Assembly: GCA_017443595.1 (NCBI GenBank)
Contig: JAFSYU010000009.1
Coordinates: 1 to 55,169 of the forward strand
DNA length: 55,169 nt
Origin: Clostridia bacterium
GTDB lineage: Bacteria; Bacillota; Clostridia; Oscillospirales; CAG-272
Direction of reading: 5' to 3'
In this document: positions 1 through 9,779 of the stretch, one piece after another
How the letters are laid out: the number at the start of each line of letters is the position of its first letter
Numbering within the stretch: position 1 is the first letter of the stretch
Program-made: the position numbers and the translations under genes
Notes under the pieces: generated by a model
The model's database searches: none
The model's input: the letters and a program-made list of their open reading frames with translations, nothing else
Told to the model about the DNA's origin: nothing

Positions 1-1413
1 AAGGCCGCCCTCGATAACTATGTTAAGTTTGTCGGGGTCGAGTACGCCGAACTCACGCTCAGACGTCTTGATAACGTCTTCGCCTTCGGTCTCGGTCTCG
101 GTCTCGGACTCTTCAACGGATTCCTCAACGGATTCTTCTTCGGATTCTTCCTCGGATTCGTCGTAGATGTCTTCGGATTCTTCTTCGGACTCATCGTAGA
201 TATCTTCGGATTCTTCCTCGGACTCGTCGTAGATGTCCTCGGATTCTTCTTCGGATTCTTCTATGGATTCATCCTCGGGTTCGGATTCTTCTTCAGTGGT
301 ATCGTCTATTTCTTCTTCTTCGGTCAGCTCGATAGCGGCAACAAGAACTTTACCGGCTTCATTTGCAGCATTGTCGCCGTGGTCGCCGACGAACAGCACG
401 CCGTTGCCGAACGCGATATCGGAGAAGCTTGTTATGCCGTGAGCTTCGCAAGTGAGTGTAGCGACAGGATCTGCCGTTATATCAGCTTTGTCGAGAACTA
501 CTACGCTGGAATTTGCGCCGTCGAACGTTGCTACGAATACATAGTCACCCGCTTCGCAGATGCCGTATGCTTCTTTTACTTCAACGTCTACTACATCATA
601 TTTCTTTAAATCAGAATCCCATTTGATCTGTGCAACGTTGCTGCCTTTGCCGCTGTTTGTAGTTGCTGATTTATACGTAAGGTATATAGTACCTTCGGGA
701 TCAACAGCTATATAGTTGGGGTCGCTGGTCTTCGGTGCATCTCCGGCAACAAACGCCAGATCCAAAACGCCGTTTGTACCAAACTCAGTATTCAGTTTGA
801 TGTCTTCCGGATCAGTAACGTCATAGCAGCGTATGGTGTCTACATGATAAGCGGTTACTACGTAAAGCAGATATTTTTCGCCTATCTTCTGTACGGCGAT
901 ACCGTTTATACCGGTTTTCGTGATATCAGCGGTTTTTTCCGCGATGATTTCATCAAGACGATCAATTTCATGCATCTCGGAATCTACGGCAGCTACGGCG
1001 ATATCAAGATTACCGTCATGTGTGATACCTACATAGAGAATTCCGCGGTCATCGCATGCAAGGCCTTTGCAGTAAAGTCCGTTATCAGTGGATTCGGGCT
1101 TGTAAGTACCGACAGGAGCATAACCGTTTTCAACGTCGAATTTGTAAACACAACGTTCACTATCAACATCGCCCGTTGTGTACTGTAAAAATCCGCCGTA
1201 AACGTACTTTCCGTCAAGAGAAGCGGTAAAACCTCTCATCTGGAACGTTTTGATGCCTACTTTTCCGTCTGCATCGTTGATCAAGAACTCTGCAGCGAGA
1301 TTGAGTTCTGCAGCCTTGACTGCTTCATCGTCTTTACCCGCAAATACGGTCAAAGCCATAGCAAGTACAAGAACTGCACTTATTGTAACAGCTAAAAACT
1401 TTTTCAAATTCAT
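1..1413 (-). CDS. Secreted protein with acidic repeat linker, truncated by window edge
   Basis: Open at the left edge, so the C-terminus is missing; 471 codons are visible. A signal peptide (MNLKKFLAVTI followed by a hydrophobic run ending near VFAG) starts the protein. The next ~340 residues have no family I recognise, but repeated stretches such as KYVYGGFLQY, GILYVGITHD, KYLLYVVTAY and GTIYLTYKS look like the strands of a beta-propeller-like fold (inference). After ELTEEEE comes a Glu/Ser linker with three copies of the 11-residue unit EDIYDESEEES, then Glu/Thr repeats. Similar linkers precede the dockerins of the three neighbouring genes, so a dockerin beyond the edge is likely but not seen. 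GGAGG lies only 2 nt before the ATG at 1413 but 8 nt before the TTG at codon 3 (1407), so TTG may be the real start. Confidence 0.75.
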   Translation of the reverse strand, partial: MNLKKFLAVTISAVLVLAMALTVFAGKDDEAVKAAELNLAAEFLINDADGKVGIKTFQMRGFTASLDGKYVYGGFLQYTTGDVDSERCVYKFDVENGYAPVGTYKPESTDNGLYCKGLACDDRGILYVGITHDGNLDIAVAAVDSEMHEIDRLDEIIAEKTADITKTGINGIAVQKIGEKYLLYVVTAYHVDTIRCYDVTDPEDIKLNTEFGTNGVLDLAFVAGDAPKTSDPNYIAVDPEGTIYLTYKSATTNSGKGSNVAQIKWDSDLKKYDVVDVEVKEAYGICEAGDYVFVATFDGANSSVVVLDKADITADPVATLTCEAHGITSFSDIAFGNGVLFVGDHGDNAANEAGKVLVAAIELTEEEEIDDTTEEESEPEDESIEESEEESEDIYDESEEESEDIYDESEEESEDIYDESEEESEEESVEESVEESETETETEGEDVIKTSEREFGVLDPDKLNIVIEGGL

Positions 1414-1454
1414 ATCCTCCTTATTGATTTTATAAAAAAGTTTTCTGTTTTTAC

Positions 1455-1483
1455 ATTATAACATGCTTATTTATATTTGTCAA
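1455..1483 (-). promoter_or_regulatory. Sigma-A promoter for the left-edge secreted protein
   Basis: On the minus strand, TTGACA (1478-1483) and TATAAT (1455-1460) are separated by exactly 17 bases and lie about 45 bases upstream of the start codon. Both hexamers are perfect consensus. The gene therefore appears to have its own vegetative promoter rather than relying on readthrough from the dockerin gene upstream. Confidence 0.8.
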
Positions 1484-1706
1484 TACTTTTTTTTAATATT
1501 TTTTTACCTTTTGTTAAGAATATCAAACAATGACATTTTATAACTGTTTCCCATATATAATAAAGAATAAATTATATTACAGAAACCGCCTGTTCCGTCC
1601 CCGCCGCTTTGCGCCGGGCTTCACGCGGCGGAAACGTCTTTTTCGCCTTATTATATTAAGGAATAATATATTAACGGTTTAGCGTGCCGCGGGCGACGTC
1701 TTTGCT
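1484..1706. other. Intergenic region between two secreted-protein genes
   Basis: The first ~100 bases are AT-rich. A GC-rich inverted repeat follows (CCGCCGC near 1599 pairing with GCGGCGG near 1625), with no T-run on the minus strand that would make it a clear terminator. No ORF or RNA gene was recognised. Confidence 0.4.
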
Positions 1707-3269
1707 TTAAACTTCGCTCAGCGCTCTGAACAGCGCGACGACGTCCTTGTTGTTTATCTCGTTGCTGCCGTCTATATCATACTTGGGATCGTACTTTGCC
1801 TCACCCTTTGAAACGTATCTGAACAGATCGACAACGTCTTTGTTGTTCGCCTCACCGTCGCCGTTTACGTCTTTTGCCTCAACTTTAACGGGCGACTCTG
1901 TTTCTTTCGAGTCTTCTTCCGTTTCCGTCACGGATCCTTCTTCTTTGTCGCTCTCGGGTTCCGTGACCGTCTCGGATTCGGATACGCTTTCGCTGTCGGA
2001 GCCGGCGTCCGTTTCGGTCTCTGTCCCGGAGTCCGTTTCCGACGTTTCGGGATCGGTCTCCGACTCTTCTTCCGAGGTCACCGGATCAAGAGAATAATCC
2101 TCGTCCGGATTGTCAATGAAGAACTCGCCGTTGACGCTTTCTCCGAATATCATCAGTTTGAACGCTTCTCCGTCGCCGTAATCGAACTTGTCTTCATCAT
2201 AGTCGACTCTGATCGTGGCTTGCGAGTAATCGTTTACGAGTCTCGGCAAAACGACGTACGCGTATTCGGTCTTACTGTTTATCACCATCGTATCTTCCGG
2301 ATTTTCAATGGTTATCCTTATAACGTACGTTCCGGCTTTCATAGTGTTGAAGCCGAAATCGCATATCGGCTTGTCGTCTGCTATCGAGTGGATCTTTTCG
2401 GTATACACCGGATCGCCCTCAAAAGTTTTGTCAACATTCTTGTTGAACTTGAAAAGCTCGATGCTCCAGTCAGCTGCCGGGCCTGTTATATCGGGATTTG
2501 AAGCCCAGTACCTTACGCGCATACCGTGAAAAGATCCCGCGGTCGTAAATTTTACGTATACGGATTCCGCGCAGGCGCCTATGTCCGGTTTTTTGTCCGA
2601 GCACAGCCACGTGCCGATGCTGTCCGGCACGGATGAGATCGCATTTCCGGGAAATACAGGCTCGCCGTTGTCGTTAAGGAAGTACGTATTTGCTTTTTCA
2701 ACAAAATCTATATAGAATCCGAAAGGCTTTCCGTCCGGTTCAAATACGACGTCGTTTCTGGGATATAAGCACGTATACTTCGGGAATACCGTGTATCCGT
2801 CGGACGACGTTATGTTGAAGCGCGCTACGTATTTGCCCTTCGGCACGGTTTTGCCGAAATCAAAATATACGCCGTCAATCAAATCGCCGTCCGGTTGTAC
2901 CGTCTCCTTGAACACCGGCGTGCCCTTAACGGACGTGTTATAGTTCGTGTTGAAATTAAACAGCTCAAAATCATAGGTGACCTTTGGTTTGTTGTTCGGT
3001 TGACCGTTGCTGTTCCACTGTGTCGGCATTCCGAAGCCGGTAAAACCGACCGCGGCATTGAATATCACCGCGCGGAAAGACGGGTTTACCTTGCCTTCCG
3101 TGTCAGACCACGCCATGTAGTCAAATATGCTTACCTGGCCGCCGAGAACAGCCTCTTCCTCTTCGAGATCATAGGAGTATACACATACGGGATCAGCCGC
3201 GCTTGTCGTTGCTGCAAAAACCGCTATGATCATTATCATGGCAACCGCAGATGCTAAAAACCTTTTCAT
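1707..3269 (-). CDS. Secreted dockerin protein with two beta modules
   Basis: 520 aa. Signal peptide at 1-25 (MKRFLASAVAM, cleavage near TTSAA). The body holds an internal duplication: residues ~95-155 (FELFNFNTNYNTS...GKYVARFNIT) match ~275-330 (IELFKFNKNVDKT...GTYVIRITIE), so two copies of one beta-sandwich-like module. A Ser/Thr/Glu/Asp linker (~395-465) leads to a C-terminal dockerin at 467-520: DVNGDGEANN and DIDGSNEINN calcium loops, each followed by KDVVxLFR. Dockerins bind cohesins and attach proteins to scaffolds or the cell surface. No catalytic domain was recognised, so it may be a structural or ligand-binding subunit (inference). It ends 294 bases before the next gene downstream and starts 54 bases after the upstream dockerin gene. 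Confidence 0.85.
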   Translation of the reverse strand: MKRFLASAVAMIMIIAVFAATTSAADPVCVYSYDLEEEEAVLGGQVSIFDYMAWSDTEGKVNPSFRAVIFNAAVGFTGFGMPTQWNSNGQPNNKPKVTYDFELFNFNTNYNTSVKGTPVFKETVQPDGDLIDGVYFDFGKTVPKGKYVARFNITSSDGYTVFPKYTCLYPRNDVVFEPDGKPFGFYIDFVEKANTYFLNDNGEPVFPGNAISSVPDSIGTWLCSDKKPDIGACAESVYVKFTTAGSFHGMRVRYWASNPDITGPAADWSIELFKFNKNVDKTFEGDPVYTEKIHSIADDKPICDFGFNTMKAGTYVIRITIENPEDTMVINSKTEYAYVVLPRLVNDYSQATIRVDYDEDKFDYGDGEAFKLMIFGESVNGEFFIDNPDEDYSLDPVTSEEESETDPETSETDSGTETETDAGSDSESVSESETVTEPESDKEEGSVTETEEDSKETESPVKVEAKDVNGDGEANNKDVVDLFRYVSKGEAKYDPKYDIDGSNEINNKDVVALFRALSEV

Positions 3270-3322
3270 ATTATTCTCCTTTTGATTGTGTTGTCCGCTT
3301 TTATCGGTTCTTTAGTTTTTTA

Positions 3323-4273
3323 TTATGCCTCGCTCAAAGCTCTGAACAGCGCGACAACGTCCTTGTTGTTCACTTCTTTGCTGCCGTCGATATCATATTT
3401 GGCGTTATATTCCGCGTCGCCCTTTGATACGTATCTGAACAGTTCGACAACGTCTTTGTTGTTTGCTTCGCCGTCGCCGTTTACGTCCTTCGGATCACCG
3501 GCGGGAGCATCCGTGTCTGTTGCGTCGTCTTTTGATTCTTCTTCTGTCTCGGTTGATTCATCAGCGGTTTCGTTCGTTTCATCAACTGTTTCGCTCGTTT
3601 CCTCTGCGGGCTCGCTTGATTCCTCGGCGGGTTCGCTCGATTCTTCCGCAGGTTCGCTTGATTCTTCCTCGGGTTCGCTTGAATCTGCAGTGGTCTCGGA
3701 TGAGATCTCAGCTGTCGGAGGCTCAGCGCCGATAAGCATTATAGCGGGAGCCTGTGCGGTGTGAAGATTGTACTCGGGCATCGCTACCTGCGGATTATTA
3801 TTTCCCGTTACATAAATATCATCCTGCAGTTCGTTGTATGCGCCTTCACCGAGAACGAAATGTTCTCCGTCAACAAAGATGAAGTCTATCGAATATGTAC
3901 CGGCTGCATATGCTTGTTCAAATTCGACAGATATTTTATTTGTGTTAAGCTGATGGTCATTTGCAATGGTTATTTCCTGAGATTCAAGCTCTTTGCCGTT
4001 TTTGTCAAGAAGAACGACCTCAAGAACGGCGGGAGCGTGATCGGGGCTGGCATAGCAAGCCATGATAAAGCCGTCAAACGCATTGGGAGTTGTGAAAACG
4101 ACTTCTATATCGCCGTCGTTAACACCGGCCGCGGGGCCCATCCACCAGCCCGTCTGATATGATTCAGCCTCCACGCAAAGCCACGTGTCGGGATCTGCCT
4201 CAGCACTTGAAACGATGCAGAAGAGAGCAGCGCACATTGTTATTGCAATAAGCAACGCAATAAATTTTTTCAT
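3323..4273 (-). CDS. Secreted dockerin protein with one GWW-type beta module
   Basis: 316 aa. Signal peptide (MKKFIALLIA, ends near SSAEA). Residues ~30-185 form one module with landmarks TGWW, FDGFIMACYASPD, LLDKNGKELE, GTYSIDF and FVLGEGAY. It is clearly homologous to the third module of the 607-aa protein upstream (TGWW, FDGFVMSCFAG, LLDENENILE, FVLGSGYE). Three near-identical SEPAEES units form part of the linker, and the dockerin occupies 263-316 (DVNGDGEANN and DIDGSKEVNN loops, each followed by KDVVxLFR). No catalytic residues were identified; a carbohydrate- or surface-binding role is a guess. RBS AGGAGG sits just upstream of the ATG. Confidence 0.85.
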   Translation of the reverse strand: MKKFIALLIAITMCAALFCIVSSAEADPDTWLCVEAESYQTGWWMGPAAGVNDGDIEVVFTTPNAFDGFIMACYASPDHAPAVLEVVLLDKNGKELESQEITIANDHQLNTNKISVEFEQAYAAGTYSIDFIFVDGEHFVLGEGAYNELQDDIYVTGNNNPQVAMPEYNLHTAQAPAIMLIGAEPPTAEISSETTADSSEPEEESSEPAEESSEPAEESSEPAEETSETVDETNETADESTETEEESKDDATDTDAPAGDPKDVNGDGEANNKDVVELFRYVSKGDAEYNAKYDIDGSKEVNNKDVVALFRALSEA

Positions 4274-4304
4274 TTTCTTTTATTCCTCCTGAATTTTTAT
4301 TACA

Positions 4305-4324
4305 GACGCGGCTTGTGCCGCGTC
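4305..4324. repeat. Perfect hairpin between two dockerin genes
   Basis: GACGCGGC, loop TTGT, GCCGCGTC: 8 perfect base pairs. It lies ~30 bases upstream of the start of the 316-aa dockerin gene (minus strand) and ~75 bases past the stop of the 607-aa gene. The minus-strand sequence after it is not a clean U-run, so it could be a weak terminator, an RNA-stabilising stem, or neither. Confidence 0.5.
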
Positions 4325-4397
4325 ATTATAAACTTTACACGCCCGCAAGGCGACCGAGGTATTATTTAAAACGTCTTGGTTAAAACTATTAAGCGTA

Positions 4398-6221
4398 TCA
4401 GCCGTTTATGCTGCTCAGCGCTCTGAACAGCGAGACGACGTCTTTGTTGTTGACTTCTCCGTCATTGTCTATATCATATTTCGCGTCGTATTCAGCTTCA
4501 CCTTTTGATACGTATCTGAACAGGAACACAACGTCCTTGTTGTTCGCTTCTCCGTCACCGTCAACGTCCTTTGCCTTGACGTCTTCAGGCTCGCTTCCGG
4601 TCCCGGAGGCGTCTTTTCCGGTATCATCCGGATCGTTCTTTGTTTCGTCCGTGTCGATGCCGGTCGCGTCGGTATCCGATTCGTTCCCGCTTGTATCTTT
4701 ACCCGTATCATCCGTGTCGCTTGCCGGTTCATCGGTATCCGTTCCCGTATCATCCGGTTCGCTTACGGATTCATCCGTATCCGACGCCGTGTCAGTTCCC
4801 GTTTCATCGGCGGGTACGTCCACAAAAAGAAGTCTTATCGCGGGAGCGTCAAGCGTATTTTTGTTTGTGGCGCCCGTTACTACTACGTCTTCAATATCGC
4901 CCTCATAGCCTGAGCCTAAAACGAAATACTCGTTATTATATTCATCTTCGCCCGGATAGTCATAATGGAAATCTATCGTATAGAACCCGGGTTTATAAGC
5001 CTTGCTGAAGCTTACTTTTATAAAGCCCTGCGCTTCTATGCTGTGATCTCCGTAAACTCTGAGTTCTTTTTCTTCAAGTATATTTTCGTTTTCATCAAGC
5101 AGAAATACGGTCAGGGGCAGCGGATCAGCGCCCGCGAAGCAGGACATTACAAATCCGTCAAAACCGATCGGAGAATCAAAATCAACATTAATATCATATT
5201 CTTCTACGGTAGTGACGTCGTTGGGGAATATCCACCAGCCCGTGGCAAACGGCTCCTGTTTTTCACAGAGCCACAGATCGCCTTCTTTTTCGGAAAGATC
5301 GCCGTAAACAAAGCCTATCGCTCCGCCGGGAAGTCCCGCCGCGATTTTATGTATGGAAACAACGGAATTGTTTGCGTCTTTTAATTTGGCAACGATCTCC
5401 AGACGGTGCTGACCGTCCGGAACGTCAAGCTCCCAAAGATCCAGCGTTGCGGAAAAACGCACCGCGTATTTGCCGCCGTTTTCCGGAAACTTTACGGGAT
5501 TGTCGTCCGGGAGCTGAGTCACGGTCACGCAGCCATCTCCGAATACGGGCTCGTCCTTATCAAATCTGTAACCGAGATCTTCCAGCTCATAGTTAGCGCC
5601 CGTCCAGCCATCGATATATATAACGTCGTCCTGCATATACTGATTGTCTATACACGTATTCCATACTACCGGCGCCTCCGGCGTTCCGTTTGCGGCGACT
5701 ATGAAATCATACGTTAAAAACGCGTTGTCAACGTTATCGTCGCCTTTGGCGTAAAACGAAACGGTGTGTGTGCCCACGGAAAGATCGTGGTAATTGAATA
5801 AAAACACGTATCCTTCGCCGTTTGTGAATCCCACGGCGTTGAGTTCGGCGCTGCGGTCGACCTGGCAGCCCGGTATGTTCGTGGTCTTTGTAAAATAATT
5901 GCTGCTGTAATTTATGGCGCCGTCATCCATCTTAAGTCCTAAGCCGGTGACCTTCATGCTGTTTTCAAGCTGTATCCAGCCTAAAATCAGCACGGTGTCG
6001 TTATTCGGATTACTGTCGTGTTTTACGTATAAAGGAGGGTTTTTCTCATTTGTCAAAGTTTTAAAAATCTCGTTGTGTTCGGCCGGCGTCACCTGATATC
6101 CGTTCAGTCTGTACCAGTCGAGCCAGAAATTATTCGTTTTGTACGAGATTACCGGCAGCGTCGACGCCAGTATCGCGGCAACCATTATCACCGCAAGCAC
6201 TAATGAAATAAGTTTTTTCAT
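4398..6221 (-). CDS. Secreted dockerin protein with three beta modules
   Basis: 607 aa from ATG 6221, preferred over an upstream TTG at 6251 because GGAAAGGA lies between them at RBS distance from 6221. Signal peptide MKKLISLVLAVIMV, cleavage near residue 20-25. Module 1 (~60-180) and module 2 (~185-305) share a layout of GW, GLGL/GYRF plus Asp, a parallel VGTH or DGQH turn, then an exposed strand. Module 2 also resembles the single module of the 218-aa protein next door. Module 3 (~320-475) is the GWW/FDGF module of the 316-aa protein. A Thr/Asp/Ser linker (repeats of TDTDE and TGTD) precedes the dockerin at 552-607 (DVDGDGEANN and DIDNDGEVNN loops). No enzyme domain was recognised. Confidence 0.85.
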   Translation of the reverse strand: MKKLISLVLAVIMVAAILASTLPVISYKTNNFWLDWYRLNGYQVTPAEHNEIFKTLTNEKNPPLYVKHDSNPNNDTVLILGWIQLENSMKVTGLGLKMDDGAINYSSNYFTKTTNIPGCQVDRSAELNAVGFTNGEGYVFLFNYHDLSVGTHTVSFYAKGDDNVDNAFLTYDFIVAANGTPEAPVVWNTCIDNQYMQDDVIYIDGWTGANYELEDLGYRFDKDEPVFGDGCVTVTQLPDDNPVKFPENGGKYAVRFSATLDLWELDVPDGQHRLEIVAKLKDANNSVVSIHKIAAGLPGGAIGFVYGDLSEKEGDLWLCEKQEPFATGWWIFPNDVTTVEEYDINVDFDSPIGFDGFVMSCFAGADPLPLTVFLLDENENILEEKELRVYGDHSIEAQGFIKVSFSKAYKPGFYTIDFHYDYPGEDEYNNEYFVLGSGYEGDIEDVVVTGATNKNTLDAPAIRLLFVDVPADETGTDTASDTDESVSEPDDTGTDTDEPASDTDDTGKDTSGNESDTDATGIDTDETKNDPDDTGKDASGTGSEPEDVKAKDVDGDGEANNKDVVFLFRYVSKGEAEYDAKYDIDNDGEVNNKDVVSLFRALSSING

Positions 6222-6336
6222 CTTTTTTTTCCTTTCCGGTTTTATATTCAAATATAATTTGATACTATGTTAAATAATGCCGTCAACTGTCAGGTCAGAT
6301 CTTTTTTGATACAGACTTTATATCTGTTTTTTAGTC

Positions 6337-6993
6337 TTATTTGCCGCGCTGTATTTTTTTCGCCGTAACGACGCCCGCCAATGCTATCGCCGCGACAGCG
6401 GCCGCCGCGATGACCGCCGCGTCGGCAGTGCCGGGGTTGACGGTCTGCGGATCTTCCTTTGCCGGATCGTCCGCTTTATTCTCGCCGTTATTCTGCTCCC
6501 CGCCGTTTACAGCGGCTTTTGTCTTCGTTATCTGTATAACGCTTTCTCTGAACGGGTTTCCTTCCGTTCCGTCCTCATATTTGACGACGACTTCAAGCTG
6601 ATGTTCGCCTTTTGCCATATTGGACGTATCAAGCGTTATGTGTATCCTGTAACCGTAAAAGTTTTCAAGACCGTTTGAAAGAGACATATCTATTATCGCG
6701 CGGTCAAGTTCAAGATCCTCAAAGCAGTCGTTCGGTTCGACCTTTGCCGCCGTTTCACGAACGTCCACGGATTCGTCCGCCCATACGATGTCGCCACCGT
6801 CGAGCTTATATCCCATTGCAACGACTTTTGTATCGACTACCGTCCAGCCGAAAACGTCCCATTCGCTTTCATCTCCGTTGAATCTGGGGAACCCCTCGTC
6901 AATAAGATGGTTTGAGTTTACGGCAGCCGATGCCGAAAGGCAAAGGACGACCGATAAAACTACCGTGATGATGCCTGCAAACGCTTTTTTCAT
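6337..6993 (-). CDS. Secreted, C-terminally membrane-anchored single-module protein
   Basis: 218 aa. Signal peptide MKKAFAGIITVVLS, cleavage near SASAA (residues ~20-24). Residues ~30-160 form one copy of the GW/GY/GEH module also seen in the 607-aa dockerin protein downstream (VFGWTVVD, AMGYKLDGG, MAKGEHQLEVVVKYED). A low-complexity Asn/Lys/Pro stretch leads to NPGTADAAV, a hydrophobic Ala/Val/Ile segment and a basic tail KKIQRGK. This is the layout of a sortase-type anchor, but the LPxTG or NPxTG-like box is degenerate, so it may simply be a transmembrane anchor. It could serve as the cell-surface member of the set. GGAGG lies 7 bases before the ATG. Confidence 0.8.
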   Translation of the reverse strand: MKKAFAGIITVVLSVVLCLSASAAVNSNHLIDEGFPRFNGDESEWDVFGWTVVDTKVVAMGYKLDGGDIVWADESVDVRETAAKVEPNDCFEDLELDRAIIDMSLSNGLENFYGYRIHITLDTSNMAKGEHQLEVVVKYEDGTEGNPFRESVIQITKTKAAVNGGEQNNGENKADDPAKEDPQTVNPGTADAAVIAAAAVAAIALAGVVTAKKIQRGK

Positions 6994-7059
6994 AACATTT
7001 CCTCCGTATTGTGATAATTATTCAAAATGATGTTCGCCTACAAACAATGCTTTATATAT

Positions 7060-7088
7060 ATAATAACATTTTCTATTAGATTTGTCAA
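7060..7088 (-). promoter_or_regulatory. Sigma-A promoter for the secreted-protein gene group
   Basis: Minus strand TTGACA (7083-7088), 17-base spacer, TATTAT (7060-7065), ~70 bases upstream of the 218-aa gene. It may drive the genes from 6993 leftwards, since no other strong promoter was seen before 1483. Confidence 0.7.
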
Positions 7089-7162
7089 TATCTTTTTATA
7101 AGAATTATTAAATAAAAATAAATGATTTTCAAGAATTTATAAACACAAATGAAAGTCCCGTT

Positions 7163-7199
7163 CAGATTTGCTGGAAATGTTAAACATTTGTTAAATCTG
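7163..7199. repeat. Nested palindrome upstream of the groE promoter
   Basis: CAGATTT (7163-7169) pairs with AAATCTG (7193-7199), and inside it AAATGTT (7175-7181) pairs with AACATTT (7183-7189) across one base. It lies 10 bases upstream of the groE -35. It could be an operator or a weak structure; nothing identifies a binding protein. The rest of the 323-base gap 6994-7316 holds the two divergent promoters and the CIRCE site. Confidence 0.4.
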
Positions 7200-7209
7200 A
7201 AAAAAAGAC

Positions 7210-7237
7210 TTGATTTTTGTAAAAATGATGCTACAAT
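7210..7237 (+). promoter_or_regulatory. groESL sigma-A promoter
   Basis: TTGATT (7210-7215), 16-base spacer, TACAAT (7232-7237). The CIRCE operator begins 13 bases after the -10, so a bound repressor would cover the transcription start or early transcript, as usual for HrcA control. Confidence 0.75.
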
Positions 7238-7249
7238 ATGTGTTGTTGG

Positions 7250-7276
7250 TTGGCACTCATATATCAAGAGTGCCAG
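7250..7276 (+). promoter_or_regulatory. CIRCE operator (HrcA binding site)
   Basis: TTGGCACTC, exactly 9 bases, then GAGTGCCAG. The consensus is TTAGCACTC-N9-GAGTGCTAA. The two substitutions (A to G in the left arm, T to C in the right) are compensatory, so the palindrome is kept apart from the outermost base of the right arm. This predicts heat-shock control of groESL by HrcA, which is not encoded in the window. Confidence 0.92.
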
Positions 7277-7283
7277 CGTATAA

Positions 7284-9247
<1,964 letters not shown>

Positions 9248-9263
9248 TGAATTAAGAATTCAG

Positions 9264-9292
9264 ACGGGCGGCCATCGGTCGCCCGTTTTTTT
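9264..9292 (+). terminator. groESL terminator
   Basis: ACGGGCG/CGCCCGT stem with a short CC/GG extension after one mismatch, followed by seven T. It starts 17 bases after the groEL stop. The stem (GGGCGRCC...GGTCGCCC) also resembles the palindromic repeats in the island that follows. Confidence 0.8.
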
Positions 9293-9720
9293 GTTCGCCT
9301 GAAGGCGACGCTTGGTGGGCTCCCCGCCCGTGAACCCCCAAAAACTCGGCAAGCTCGTTTTCGGGGAACCCCGGTCGCCCCCCTTATCCGCCCCCCTAAC
9401 CCCCCGCCTTCCCCCCGAGATTATCTCGGGGCTTTTTTGCGAGCGGAAAACGGACGACCAATGGTCGCCCCTACAATCCGCGCCCCATCAATCTCTTTTG
9501 AGATTGTGGGAGGGGCCGAGGGGTTCCCCGTTGCGAACATAGTGAGCAATGGGGGTTCCGGAGGGGATGGGGGGTATGGGGGGTTCTCGGCGAAGCCGAG
9601 CTTGAGGGGTGGCCCGGGGTTCCCCGAAAACGAGGTACGAGTTTTTGGGGGTTCACGGGTGGGTGACCACCCATATTCGTCGGCTCTGCCGACACCGCTA
9701 TTCTGAATTCTTAATTCGTG
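9293..9720. repeat. GC-rich intergenic repeat island 1
   Basis: A ~430-base gap with no credible gene. It is bounded by GAATTAAGAATTCAGA (9249-9264) on the left and its inverse TCTGAATTCTTAATTC (9703-9718) on the right. Inside are two inverted copies of a ~45-base palindromic unit (9327-9372 minus, 9616-9659 plus): GGGGTTCCCCGAAAAC, a 9-11-base loop, then GTTTTTGGGGGTTCACGGG. Each can fold as a 10-bp stem CCCCGAAAAC/GTTTTTGGGG. Also present: CCGAGATTATCTCGG, the palindrome GACCAATGGTC, and GTCGGCTCTGCCGAC near the right end. Similar blocks recur at 43414-43990. The ORFs here are low-complexity Pro/Arg/Gly frames, not genes. It resembles a non-autonomous element or REP-like mosaic. Confidence 0.75.
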
Positions 9721-9732
9721 ATGGTCGCAAAT

Positions 9733-9759
9733 AAAAAAATCTGCCGCACAAGCGACAGA
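9733..9759 (-). terminator. Terminator of the rubrerythrin gene
   Basis: Minus strand: TCTGTCGC, loop TTGT, GCGGCAGA (8 bp including one T-G pair), then a run of seven T. It lies ~20 bases after the rubrerythrin stop codon. Confidence 0.85.
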
Positions 9760-9779
9760 CTTTTACTTTTATTCGATTA

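Noticed and set aside
1..300. CRISPR-like appearance of the repeated DNA
   Set aside because: The repeats are short, in frame and encode an acidic linker; no spacers or direct repeats of 25-40 bases exist.
233..3764. Ser-rich plus-strand ORFs opposite the dockerin genes
   Set aside because: They are the antisense image of the Glu/Asp/Ser linkers; signal peptides, dockerins and promoters are all on the minus strand.
1..6993. A cellulosome scaffoldin or cohesin gene
   Set aside because: No cohesin-like domain was recognised in any of the secreted proteins; only dockerins and beta modules are visible.
9312..9706. Several overlapping ORFs of 76-89 codons on both strands
   Set aside because: They lie inside repeat island 1, are Pro/Gly/Arg low-complexity in every frame, lack RBSs, and follow the palindromes rather than codon structure.
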